From Actinernus sp. WN-2022 (Eukaryota; Cnidaria; Anthozoa; Actiniaria; Actinernidae): a DNA stretch of 64,000 bases. The DNA lies in contig JAOWCC010000019.1 of assembly GCA_030867875.1 (NCBI GenBank), positions 106,317,006 to 106,381,005 on the forward strand, given 5' to 3'. Positions within the stretch are counted from its first letter, which is position 1. Each line of letters begins with the position of its first letter. Positions 8,543 through 16,085 of the stretch are shown here, in pieces. A model generated the notes under the pieces. It saw only the letters and a list, made by a program, of their open reading frames with translations, ran no database searches and had not been told where the DNA came from. A program made the translations under genes and the position numbers.

Positions 8543-9586
8543 ATGACAGAAACTTTAGACTTCGATCCTATATCTGAAGAAGGTAGAGCCGATGTGAATG
8601 ATCTTACTGCCGAAGAATGGGCGGAGATTAGACCTGATGATGGCGAGGCAGAAATGGATTGGTGGAATAGAGCTAAGCATAGCTTCAAAAATACGACGAA
8701 AAGCATACGTGATAGGTTATGGAAAAATCGTAGTAACTGGGGAACCAGTTCAGCCGAGTATATAGAATTAGTCAATCAAGGTGATGATGTGGAAACGCAA
8801 TTTACGGCAGGCAGTAGCGGCAGCGGAGCTGCTACTGTGGAAACGCTATTTGAAAGACTGGAAAGACGGACTGAAAATGCACAGGACCAAACCACTATAA
8901 AGTTTCCAAAAGCAGATCTAACGAAGTTCACTGCTAGTTTGGATGACTATGATAGGGTCGTGATAAAACTAAATCGTAAAAATGCTGGACCATACTTACT
9001 GTCGGATGCCGTAGACACTCCCAACGCATTACCGAAAACGCTTAGGGACGCTCTTGGACCTACTGCGGAAAAGGAGATTAGTATGAAAGAGGATATGGCC
9101 ACCGAAAAAGATAAACGAAAGGCCAAGGAAATAAAAAAGATGGATTCATTAACTAAGGGAACTCCAGAATATGAAGTGGCAAAGAATAAAGTAGTAGCAC
9201 TAGAGGATCAGAAACAGGAGATCGAGAAAGAAATAGAAGCCATCAAAGATCGTATGTCGTTACGAGACCGCATAAAAGCCATCTTCAAGAAACATGGATT
9301 TACGGTGATTGGAGTGTTAGCTGTCGCTGGTGCCGTAATTGGTACTGTCGTTAGTATATTGACAAAAGGCTTGGCTTCCGTTGCTAAGGGAGTTGGTGGT
9401 GCTTTGAAGGATCTTGGAAAAAAGTTGGCTAACGTGCTACCTGCGGCGATAGGCGCTATTGCGAGTTTCATATTCCGTACAGCTGGAGAAGTTTTCGGCT
9501 TCCTTGCCAAGAATGCCTGGATACTCATTGTAGCTGTGGTCATATTCCTAGTAGAGCAATATAAATCGTCGAAACGTCAGCGCTAA
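8543..9586 (+). CDS. Conserved Polinton membrane protein with glycine-rich hydrophobic C-terminus, 347 aa
   Basis: The ATG at 8543 is chosen over an upstream in-frame GTG. The N-terminal third is acidic with a Trp-rich patch (EMDWWNRAKHSFKN). The middle contains a Lys/Glu-rich coiled-coil-like stretch (about residues 180-240). The last 95 residues are an amphipathic and hydrophobic array starting RDRIKAIFKKHGF, with several Gly/Ala-rich membrane-compatible helices (AVAGAVIGTVVSIL, AIGAIASFIF, AWILIVAVVIFLVE) and a basic end. I recognise this C-terminal pattern as recurring in cnidarian Polintons, without a known function. A membrane-active or internal virion protein is a reasonable guess. Its stop overlaps the stop of the convergent 532-aa gene. 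Confidence 0.75.
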   Translation: MTETLDFDPISEEGRADVNDLTAEEWAEIRPDDGEAEMDWWNRAKHSFKNTTKSIRDRLWKNRSNWGTSSAEYIELVNQGDDVETQFTAGSSGSGAATVETLFERLERRTENAQDQTTIKFPKADLTKFTASLDDYDRVVIKLNRKNAGPYLLSDAVDTPNALPKTLRDALGPTAEKEISMKEDMATEKDKRKAKEIKKMDSLTKGTPEYEVAKNKVVALEDQKQEIEKEIEAIKDRMSLRDRIKAIFKKHGFTVIGVLAVAGAVIGTVVSILTKGLASVAKGVGGALKDLGKKLANVLPAAIGAIASFIFRTAGEVFGFLAKNAWILIVAVVIFLVEQYKSSKRQR

Positions 9587-11181
9587 CGAAATATCATCCA
9601 TGAGGCTACGCCGGCCACAATACCCACGATTGCTAAATTGGTTTCGTGACTCGTTGGTGATACGCCACTACTTTGTTGACTGTGTGGTGTCGTATCAATC
9701 GTAGCAGTCGTGGCTCCGCTGCCTGTAGCGGTCGTGGCTCCGCCGCCTGCGATAGGCTTATGCGTTACTGGCAGTTGCGAAGTACCTGGTTGCCCTTTTG
9801 GTGCTGGTCCTTCCATGTGGACTGGCGGTGGTGGTTTTTCATCGAGGTTGATACTATCATTTATTCCTAAACTTAGGCCTGGCTTATTAGACATTTTCAG
9901 GTAGTTGTTATAACCGACTATACTCTTTTTATTGATATTCATATTGCTGGGTATTAACATACAACCCTTAGCAATTGCTAGGTCGAGACGAGAGTTCGTG
10001 TCATTCAGAGCTTTGTTATATTGCACTAAACTATCCCAATCCTTTTCCATGATGGTATCTCTCAGCAGTTTTTTGAAGTCTTCTTGGACGCCGGGGGACA
10101 AGCCTGGCGACCCTACGATCGGGACAGTTCCCACACCCTGGGCTCCTAGGATACAAAACACGTAGACCTTTACGGATGCATTAATTCGGACTACCCCAGC
10201 CTTAGTCAGCCCCTTGCTCTGCTGCGGAACGAACCAATTGTGCTGCTTTTTCGCCATTTCGTCGCGATAGAACCGCGTCGGAATATCGAGTGGCCCACTC
10301 GTATCGAACCCCCACGACTTATCAGTAAATCTTGCTCGGCGCAGGGCGAAGTTAACTTTAATGACTCCAAACTCTCTCCTGAGCCTGTCGTATACGACGG
10401 AGTTCCATGGGACGTTGTCGTTCTTATTAAAGATGTTTTCTCTGGGGAGGGGGACTCCCAATTCGAACAGTAATCGCATGATTGTGTAGTACACGTGGAA
10501 GCGGTAAAAGCTACGGATGTAATCAGTGATTGGTGCGTCATCTGAAAGATGGTCATCGAACGACACTCCGCAGCCAGCCGTTGCGCACCAAACTACGAAA
10601 CAGAATTGTTGCTGCCAATGCCTCATTGGTAGAGCATCTAACCATTCTGTCGCTTTCTTGGATTTATCGTCTTTGTCATCGTCGTCGTTGTCGTTAATGG
10701 TGTCAGTAGGAAAATCGAACCCCAGCCCTAGTAAGATATCTCGCGGCTCCGACATGAAGAAGTGATCCTTCGTTACGTAGATCTTGAGAATTCGCATAAA
10801 GGGGTCTATGTCTTTGGCGTCAATCTTCCAGGGAACTGCTGGAACTGGATACTTAAAATCAGTCCTTCTGAATGGAAGTGGAAAACCCACAACTGTCACA
10901 TGTTTTTGCGTTGTCACGCGTAACGCTTCGTGTAGATGATTTCTGACATCTACTGGTATGAGACCACTTATATTCCAATGCTGCCCACCATCGTAAAACA
11001 TGATTCTAGTCTCGTATGTAGACTCATCATGTATGTCGGATGCCGTTGTCCTAGCTGAGAACTTATCGAAGTCCGCGTGAGGATAATTTTCCTTAAAGGA
11101 CGCGAAAGCCTTTGCATTGCGAGGTGCGATATAGTCACCCCAATCACCGTCGAAATGAACTCTGCCTTGGAGACTAGGCAT
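9583..11181 (-). CDS. Large conserved Polinton protein with C-terminal membrane anchor, 532 aa
   Basis: The ATG at 11181 opens a clean 532-codon frame. I recognise it as one of the uncharacterised large proteins of Polintons but cannot give it a role. Features: Trp/His-rich segments in the first third, an acidic run near residues 162-175 (NDNDDDDKDD), and an aromatic helix with RSFYRFHVYYTIMRLLFELG around residues 240-262. The tail from about 445 is Pro/Thr/Gly-rich and low complexity. It ends in a hydrophobic segment (LAIVGIVAGVASWMIF, about 515-530) that looks like a tail anchor. A surface or spike-like protein is possible, as inference. Its start overlaps the end of a tiny upstream frame by 8 bp. 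Confidence 0.75.
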   Translation of the reverse strand: MPSLQGRVHFDGDWGDYIAPRNAKAFASFKENYPHADFDKFSARTTASDIHDESTYETRIMFYDGGQHWNISGLIPVDVRNHLHEALRVTTQKHVTVVGFPLPFRRTDFKYPVPAVPWKIDAKDIDPFMRILKIYVTKDHFFMSEPRDILLGLGFDFPTDTINDNDDDDKDDKSKKATEWLDALPMRHWQQQFCFVVWCATAGCGVSFDDHLSDDAPITDYIRSFYRFHVYYTIMRLLFELGVPLPRENIFNKNDNVPWNSVVYDRLRREFGVIKVNFALRRARFTDKSWGFDTSGPLDIPTRFYRDEMAKKQHNWFVPQQSKGLTKAGVVRINASVKVYVFCILGAQGVGTVPIVGSPGLSPGVQEDFKKLLRDTIMEKDWDSLVQYNKALNDTNSRLDLAIAKGCMLIPSNMNINKKSIVGYNNYLKMSNKPGLSLGINDSINLDEKPPPPVHMEGPAPKGQPGTSQLPVTHKPIAGGGATTATGSGATTATIDTTPHSQQSSGVSPTSHETNLAIVGIVAGVASWMIFR

Positions 11182-11314
11182 GGTTTCTTATCCTTGGCGC
11201 CGGCCCAATCAATCCGTTCGATTCATCCGCTTGACTAATCTGTTTGATATTGATACGTATTAAAGTTACGACATATGTTAATATCGTGAAGTAAAGAACG
11301 TATGTTAATATCAT
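11174..11314 (-). CDS. Possible 46-aa single-pass membrane peptide
   Basis: The ATG at 11314 starts a 46-residue frame with one hydrophobic helix (ILTYVLYFTILTYVVTLI, residues 2-19) and a short polar tail. It overlaps the start of the 532-aa gene by 8 bp in a different frame. That close coupling and the clean membrane helix are the only support. It could be a chance frame in an AT-rich promoter region, which also carries the direct repeats of 11274-11326. Confidence 0.35.
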   Translation of the reverse strand: MILTYVLYFTILTYVVTLIRINIKQISQADESNGLIGPAPRIRNHA

Positions 11315-11339
11315 ATCGAAGTAAACTTCAGGCTTTAAT
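11274..11339. promoter_or_regulatory. Repeat-bearing promoter region upstream of minor capsid gene
   Basis: TATGTTAATATC occurs at 11274-11285 and again at 11301-11312. Each copy is followed by GAAGTAAA (11288-11295 and 11319-11326). The second pair ends 14 bp before the penton ATG. The spacing is about 27-31 bp. A regulator-binding or promoter role is inferred from position. Confidence 0.4.
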
Positions 11340-12005
11340 ATGGTAATCTTAAATGTCACCACTACCTCGGCTGACCATACGGTCTACTTTCAAGAACCTA
11401 TTTACATCCATAATATTTCTCTAATCGCGGTCGCTTTTGAGAACGGTTGGTGGAACCTATCAGAGAAAGCTTCATTCACTTGGAATGCCCCAGGCGAGAT
11501 ACGGATTCCTTATGAACTTAAGCCGGGGAATTACAATATAAACATCTTAATGGACGCCCTCAAACCCGCGGTTACTGCTGGTTTATTGGAATTCGTAGCC
11601 CACGATCATAGGAAGTTTTGGATTCTAAAAATTAAGAAACCAATCCTGTTCAGTAAGAATCTCTGCGATTTGTTTAATATCAAGGGTACTCCAGAAGGGG
11701 ATAATGTGTCACTCAAAGTAGGAGAATACAAACTGGTGGTACAACTTCTTCACTATGTATATATCTATTGTGATGTGGTGGATCCTAGCTTCTCAATTCT
11801 TAATGGAAAGCAATCAAACGTGCTGGCTATCATTAATCTCGTGGGCCTTAGGTTTACAGAATGTACTTACAATCAATTGCTTCCCTTGCCCATACGATCT
11901 CTAGGGACAAGACGAAACAGCCTTCGCCTGACACTTAGAGACGAAGAAGGAAATATTATAGACTTCCGTGGTCGACCTATACGATACGTATTGAAGATTG
12001 AGTAA
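11340..12005 (+). CDS. Polinton minor capsid (penton-like, single jelly-roll) protein
   Basis: The ATG at 11340 gives 221 residues. The protein is strongly beta-patterned with little charge clustering. The start (VILNVTTTSADHTVYFQEPIYIHNI), a middle with YELKPGNYNINILMDAL and a C-terminus with RPIRYVLKIE match the layout of Polinton minor capsid proteins as I know them. It would occupy capsid vertices. It lies on the plus strand directly before the 205-aa gene. A 39-bp tandem duplication overlaps its last codons, so the C-terminal residues are repeated in the DNA just after the stop. Confidence 0.75.
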   Translation: MVILNVTTTSADHTVYFQEPIYIHNISLIAVAFENGWWNLSEKASFTWNAPGEIRIPYELKPGNYNINILMDALKPAVTAGLLEFVAHDHRKFWILKIKKPILFSKNLCDLFNIKGTPEGDNVSLKVGEYKLVVQLLHYVYIYCDVVDPSFSILNGKQSNVLAIINLVGLRFTECTYNQLLPLPIRSLGTRRNSLRLTLRDEEGNIIDFRGRPIRYVLKIE

Positions 12006-12060
12006 GTTAAGATATAGCGAAGATACGTATTGAAGATTGAGTAAGTTAAGATATAGCGAA
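11983..12060 (+). repeat. 39-bp tandem duplication across the penton stop codon
   Basis: Two identical 39-bp units, each beginning GATACGTATTGAAGATTGAG, lie at 11983-12021 and 12022-12060. The first contains the penton stop (12003-12005); the second forms most of the 66-bp gap before the next ATG at 12072. Confidence 0.9.
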
Positions 12061-12071
12061 GATACAACATA

Positions 12072-12689
12072 ATGGCAAGTGATTCGATTAAAGAAGTTCC
12101 AACAGCGCCAGAACTTTATCCGCGGCTGGCCAGTGGACATAATTTTCGATTGCAAACAGTCCGAGATACTCTTTCAGATATCGAAACTCAAGAAAAACAC
12201 TATGAGGGTGTGCGTAAGAAATACGCCCGCGCACAAGGAATTGTTCATGGTGTCGCTGTGGTAGCAGGAGGTCTATCCGTATTATTTTCGGGTTCAGGAC
12301 TAGCAGCAGCTCTAACTGGTTTTGGTATAGTGCTTGGTTTACCATTCGGTGTTATTGGTGGGGCCTGTGGGATGATTTCAGCAGCTACGACCCTTGAGGC
12401 TAAAAAGCTTGGAAAAAAGGTTTCTAAACATGAGAAAACCGCTATGTTAGCTAAAGCGAAAATTAATACGATTCGCGATCTAGTATCAAAGGCCCTTCAC
12501 GATGAAAATATATCTGACGTCGAATACAACCTAATCCTCGCTGAGGTAGATAAATACGAAACTATGAAGATTGAAATTCGTCACAAAACTTCGGCTAATT
12601 TAAGCCGAATGAGTGAAAAAAGGGTGGAACAAATTCGAGGCGAAGTCAAGCAAAAAATGCTAGAAGAAATGATAGCAAAATTGGGGTAA
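12072..12689 (+). CDS. Conserved Polinton protein with central hydrophobic region, 205 aa
   Basis: The ATG at 12072 is in good context (ataATGg). The N-terminal half is helical and charged (LQTVRDTLSDIETQEKHYEG). A Gly/Ala-rich hydrophobic block follows at about residues 57-107 (VAVVAGGLSVLFSGSGLAA ... IVLGLPFGVIGG). A basic coiled-coil-like half then carries AKINTIRDLVSKALHDENIS and IEIRHK. I recognise this arrangement as recurrent in cnidarian Polintons; the function is not known to me. It could be a membrane-associated virion protein. It is the last core element gene before a repeat-rich stretch. Confidence 0.7.
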   Translation: MASDSIKEVPTAPELYPRLASGHNFRLQTVRDTLSDIETQEKHYEGVRKKYARAQGIVHGVAVVAGGLSVLFSGSGLAAALTGFGIVLGLPFGVIGGACGMISAATTLEAKKLGKKVSKHEKTAMLAKAKINTIRDLVSKALHDENISDVEYNLILAEVDKYETMKIEIRHKTSANLSRMSEKRVEQIRGEVKQKMLEEMIAKLG

Positions 12690-12877
12690 AAATTGACATC
12701 TCATATGAGAAAAGTGAGCGTGGGCGATATTTACGCTTTTCTAAGCGGTTCGTATAAATTAACTTGTATGGCGAGTTCGTATGCAAATTTCGAGACATAG
12801 CGTAGGCGGCGCTAATTAACATACGACAATTGCTTAAAACATAAGTAGGATATTTTTCGCCTACGTCACTGTCTAGC

Positions 12878-12966
12878 ATGTATAGCCCTCGCGGTTCAGC
12901 GCTGGACTGGAAGGAAAATGGAGGCCCTTTCAGTTCAGAGTTCGAATCCGTCTGGGGACTATACAT
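12878..12966 (+). ncRNA. tRNA-like cloverleaf with box A/B-like sequences
   Basis: The outer ends pair: CATGTATAGCCC (from 12878) against GGGG-A-CTATACATG (to 12966), one bulge. Inside are a short D-arm-like CGC/GCG hairpin, a 9-bp stem (ACTGGAAGG with CCTTTCAGT, about 12906-12935), and a T-arm-like CAGA...TCTG around TTCGAAT. AGTTCGAATCC (12939-12949) matches the box B consensus at 10 of 11 positions. CGGTTCAGCGCTGG (12892-12905) is a weak box A. The T stem is poor, so this may be a degenerate tRNA, a tRNA-like RNA or a SINE head. No confident anticodon is assigned. Confidence 0.35.
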
Positions 12967-13380
12967 GGTAGACCGGTTTGTGGGGGGTAAAAAGCCTCCA
13001 GCCCCCCACAAGTCGTAGCGCGTCTGCCGATGTGGCAGAAGACGAACGAATACAGTACAAACAGCGTCAATCCTGGGTCGGGTGCTTGGGTAGAGCTTAC
13101 AGATACTCGAATAGGGTTCCAAGGAGTGCCGGTTGTGCCTCAACCAGTTAGGACCAAATACAGTAGACCAAATACAGTAGACCAAATACAGTAGACCAAA
13201 TACAGTAGACCGAATACAGTAGACCAAATACAGTAGACCGAATACAGTAAGCCGGGCCCGGTAATAAGCAAAAACCTCTCTAGGAACGAAAAGGCGAAGT
13301 AAGGAAGAAGGAGAAAGTGGGTTCCTAGAGAGGTTCTGGAGACGTCCAGTTTTGCTTTTGGTCTTTTTCTTCGTTTTGAT
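12967..13380. repeat. Polinton distal non-coding region: hairpins and 14-bp tandem repeat
   Basis: There is no gene here. A perfect 10-bp stem TTGTGGGGGG/CCCCCCACAA lies at 12978-12987 and 13002-13011 (14-nt loop). TCTGCC/GGCAGA lies at 13023-13039. Seven 14-bp units (GACCAAATACAGTA and GACCGAATACAGTA) run from 13152 to 13249. A perfect 15-bp stem AACCTCTCTAGGAAC pairs 13273-13287 with 13321-13335, with a purine-rich loop. Confidence 0.8.
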
Positions 13381-13565
13381 TTCTTCTTCTTAGAACTAAA
13401 ATCATATGGTCTAGTTCGAATTTTTTCTATCTATATCGTGACCAGAAATGGGAAAGAAGTGCTTTTTATAGCGAGCGGGGTGCCTATTTTACCGGTATCG
13501 AATAGTGCATAGTAAATGCCTGGTTAAATAGGAAATGAGTTGTTAAATTTTTGGTTGAGTGATCG

Positions 13566-13685
13566 CACGCGTCGGAATTATTTTAAATAACATCACGAAA
13601 GTCTATCACCAGAAAGTTTCTCACACGTTGGAATTATTTTAATATAGTCACGAAAGTCTATGAATAGAAAGTTTCTCACGCGTCG

Positions 13686-13716
<31 letters not shown>

Positions 13717-13784
13717 ATGAAGAGAGGTGGTATACACAGTTTCTCTTCATTCTTTTTTCTTTTTCTTTTTTTCTTTATTATAAA
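13566..13784. repeat. 55/56-bp direct repeats, poly-A tract and hairpin
   Basis: Units starting CACGCGTCG (13566), CACACGTTG (13622) and CACGCGTCG (13677) repeat with a 55-56 bp period; the third is truncated into a run of about 28 A. Immediately after, AAAGAATGAAGAGA (around 13713) pairs with TCTCTTCATTCTTT (around 13741), forming a hairpin flanked by A and T runs. This sits downstream of the minus-strand Cys-rich gene, so it may form its 3' end. Confidence 0.7.
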
Positions 13785-14147
13785 CTACTGGACTATCTTA
13801 AGGTTCTTAAAGTTCTCCAATTCGAAGTTATCCGATTCTACCAATACATCTGGAAGGCAATCCTTAGTATCTTTCATATCTTTCATATCTTTCGTATCTT
13901 TCGCATCTTTCACGTCTCGGGCTTTCTTATTGCGAATGATATGGCGCTCTGGTGCTCCACACTTCGCACAAAGTCCATGACTCGTACGACAACCGCGACC
14001 ACACTTCAAACATGGAACGAATATGGTGCAACCTTTTAGTATCTGATAATTGTGTTGAGCACAGTACTCTGAAGTTTTCGAGCTATTCCTTATACATTTC
14101 GTATTCTTACCACGCATCAACCAATCGCAAGTCGTTATCTCAGTCAT
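13785..14147 (-). CDS. Cys-rich, zinc-binding-like protein, 120 aa, with DVKDAKDTKD repeat
   Basis: The ATG at 14147 gives 120 residues. The N-terminal half has paired cysteines and histidine: CDWLMRGKNTKC, YCAQH, a CLKCGRGC cluster and GLCAKCGA, suggesting two zinc knuckles. The first (C...RGKN..C...YC..H) resembles a motif I associate with large DNA virus proteins. A Lys/Asp repeat of KD-type steps (about residues 75-98) matches an ATCTTTC repeat in the DNA (13868-13911). The function is unknown. A conserved upstream motif is shared with the neighbouring F-box/ankyrin gene, suggesting both are element cargo under the same control. Confidence 0.6.
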   Translation of the reverse strand: MTEITTCDWLMRGKNTKCIRNSSKTSEYCAQHNYQILKGCTIFVPCLKCGRGCRTSHGLCAKCGAPERHIIRNKKARDVKDAKDTKDMKDMKDTKDCLPDVLVESDNFELENFKNLKIVQ

Positions 14148-14198
14148 CGTGTGATATATACCTTATGATAGTGTATCTATAATTGTTGTTTTAATTAT

Positions 14199-14250
14199 GG
14201 TATAATACCTCATAACCACACGTCTCTAATAGATGTTAAAATGTAATAAA
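14199..14250 (-). promoter_or_regulatory. Shared upstream motif of the Cys-rich gene
   Basis: Upstream of the ATG at 14147 lie GGTATAATA (about 14199-14207) and then TCTCTAATAGATG followed by TTAAAATGTAA (14223-14246). The same order appears upstream of the F-box/ankyrin gene. On the coding strand this reads TTACATTTTAA, then CATCTATTAGAGA, then a TATTATA box. A promoter role is inferred from conservation and position. Confidence 0.5.
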
Positions 14251-14364
14251 TTCACTATAAACCAAGTGGTCGAATAAATGTTAATATATGCTTCGGAGCT
14301 GTGCTCAAGTTTGGATCTTTAGGTGAAAGAATGCCTAGGGACAATTTGGACGTTGCGAGAGATC

Positions 14365-15051
14365 CTATGTGGCAGCATAAGCATTTATGTAGTAATCTAG
14401 TAGAGCGTTTTCGTCCTCTATGGTGAGCTGGGCGCGCTTAATGAGCCACTCAATGATCCATTTAGCGGTATTAAGATGATCTTTGCTATAGGCGCATAGT
14501 AGAGCATGATGAACGTATTCATACTCTATAGTTATCTGAAAGCGTCGAATTAACCACTTTACGGTATTGAGATGGCCATTCCTACAGGCATCTATTATAG
14601 CAAACCCGACGGCTTTATCCTCTTTGGTGAACTGGAAGTGCTTAGTGAGCCACTTAGCGATATCAAGACAGCCATCCTTACAGGCAGCGCATAGAACGTA
14701 ATCGGTGTGTCCACCCATTTTATCGAACCATAAGTGCTTAATGAGCCACTTAATAACGTTAAGATTACCATATTTACTGGCGTAGACAAGAGGAAAGCTA
14801 TCATCGATGTAGTTTGCGGAAATACCGAAAGTCCTAGCCAAATTGTCTCGATCGTTGTCATTACGAGTAGACCTAAGACCGAAAGTGAGTACTCGTTTAC
14901 GGAACTCTTGGTCTACGTTTTTGTAGCGCACGAGAGATGCGGCACCGTTTAGGTGTTTCGATGTCCTTGCGATGCTTGCGAATGATTCTGGGCCTGCGTA
15001 CTCTACGATCTTAGTCAAGATTTCCATCGGGAGGTACGATATATAATCCAT
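14365..15051 (-). CDS. F-box-like plus ankyrin-type repeat protein, 228 aa, giant-virus style
   Basis: The ATG at 15051 starts a clean frame. Residues 5-40 (YLPMEILTKIVEYAGPESF ... ARTSKHLN) look like an F-box: LP-x-EIL-x-KI followed by a hydrophobic helix. From about 85 there are ankyrin-like units of about 33 residues, each with a G-x-L-(N/D)-x-(V/I/A)-KWL core: GNLNVIKWLIKHL, GCLDIAKWLTKHF and GHLNTVKWLIRRF, plus a degenerate DHLNTAKWIIEWL. Such F-box/ankyrin proteins are common in nucleocytoplasmic large DNA viruses, where they are thought to redirect ubiquitin ligases. Here it would be cargo near the element's right end. The function is inferred from domains only. Confidence 0.7.
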   Translation of the reverse strand: MDYISYLPMEILTKIVEYAGPESFASIARTSKHLNGAASLVRYKNVDQEFRKRVLTFGLRSTRNDNDRDNLARTFGISANYIDDSFPLVYASKYGNLNVIKWLIKHLWFDKMGGHTDYVLCAACKDGCLDIAKWLTKHFQFTKEDKAVGFAIIDACRNGHLNTVKWLIRRFQITIEYEYVHHALLCAYSKDHLNTAKWIIEWLIKRAQLTIEDENALLDYYINAYAAT

Positions 15052-15080
15052 AGTGGGTGCAACCTTGTGTGTTGATATAC

Positions 15081-15126
15081 AGTATAATAATCATTTCTCT
15101 AATAGAGTGTTGAAATGTAAAAAATA
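15081..15126 (-). promoter_or_regulatory. Shared upstream motif of the F-box/ankyrin gene
   Basis: AGTATAATAATC (from 15081) is followed by TCTCTAATAGAGTGTTGAAA and TGTAAAAAATA (15096-15126). It starts 30 bp upstream of the ATG at 15051. It matches the motif at 14199-14250 in order and sequence. Confidence 0.5.
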
Positions 15127-15288
15127 CGATTTAAAAATAGTACAACAAAACTGCTCCAATCCGGAAAAAAGCGGTAGAAACCGATATCGTAAAAATACGA
15201 TAAATAGTATTTAATCCGCCTTCGTTGGGCAAGAAAAAAAGTCGTATCATTTTGCCTCTGGGCAAGAAAAAGTGGTATCATTTTACTC

Positions 15289-15421
15289 AGTAGTAGAGCC
15301 GGTAGTAAAACTGATACCCGTTTTTGTTGTGCAAGGACGTCAAAAAGGAGATTTCTGAATTTGCTTTTTGACGTCCTTGTGCAAGAAAAACGGGTATCAT
15401 TTTACTACCGGCTCTACTACT
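15289..15421. repeat. Long near-perfect hairpin, 59-62 bp arms
   Basis: The left arm 15289-15350 and right arm 15363-15421 are reverse complements apart from about four differences, with a 12-nt loop. The arms begin AGTAGTAGAGCCGGTAGTAA. A GGCAAGAAAAA...TATCATTTT motif recurs at about 15228-15253, 15260-15284 and in the right arm (15380-15402). This may be part of the Polinton terminal inverted repeat or a separate foldback. The element's exact right end was not resolved. Confidence 0.8.
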
Positions 15422-15518
15422 GCTGTAGTTGCATTTTAATGAACTTACTCCTACCCATAATGCACCCAATATATTGATATAGTTGAGGAGCGGGGGGTCA
15501 AAGTTTTTGCACTTCGCT

Positions 15519-15519
15519 G

Positions 15520-15547
<28 letters not shown>
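15519..15547. repeat. TA dinucleotide microsatellite
   Basis: An uninterrupted TA run. The surrounding 15430-15780 holds no recognisable gene. Confidence 0.9.
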
Positions 15548-15550
<3 letters not shown>

Positions 15551-15769
15551 AGACTATTATTATTTTATCTATTACTCTTATTATTACTAGGCTATCTGGT
15601 TATTTATTGTAGTTATTTCAATTCGAAAAGACTATTAGATTAGCATCTTTGACTTAATTAATTTCTGTCAATTTTTGTTACAGGGGTGCATGAGATCCCT
15701 TTAACCCTTCAGGGTTGTTAACTTGTGCATCCCCACTTGCTCAACTTTTACATTATGTTGTTTGTATTA

Positions 15770-15857
15770 TTATTTGTATGTGTGGAAAATAAAAACCTTT
15801 GAACCTCCCGCATGACACTGACTGAAGCTTAACCCACTGAGCTAACCGGCGCGAGGC
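15770..15857 (-). mobile_element. tRNA-derived SINE head
   Basis: On the minus strand, TAGCTCAGTGGG (15833-15844) matches the Pol III box A consensus. About 28 bp further on, GGTTCAAAGGT (15795-15805) is a degraded box B. The spacing is tRNA-like, and an A/T-rich body follows. It is probably a decayed SINE rather than a functional tRNA. The remainder up to 16053 shows no gene. Confidence 0.6.
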
Positions 15858-16053
15858 GATTAAGTGAACCGGCGATAACCGTACCCTGCGATTCTCCAAC
15901 CAGATTTAGAAATCGAGCCTTTCAGTAATAAAGTGTGATCGTTAGTTAAACAGTTGAGAATATTCACCGCACATGTTTTCTATACACCTTTTCCAAAAAC
16001 CGTTTGTTATAAAAGGAACGAAATCCCAACACGGTCTCAGTTGTCTCTTACAG

Positions 16054-16085
16054 ACGTTCCCTGGAAGTTGTTGTATTCAAGGATG
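16054..16085 (+). CDS. Putative S1 protease micro-exon with inconsistent frame
   Basis: This is a 32-nt segment between a good acceptor (ttacag) and a donor (GTATGT). Read from its first base it encodes TFPGSCCIQG, the S1 segment that normally precedes GWG. Spliced to 16199 that frame is lost by one base and meets a stop. The frame that stays open encodes non-S1 residues. Four extra bases (GATG) before the donor would explain it. Confidence 0.5.

Noticed and set aside
13660..13980. 106-codon Lys-rich frame
   Set aside because: It runs through the poly-A/poly-T tract and overlaps the better supported Cys-rich gene on the other strand.
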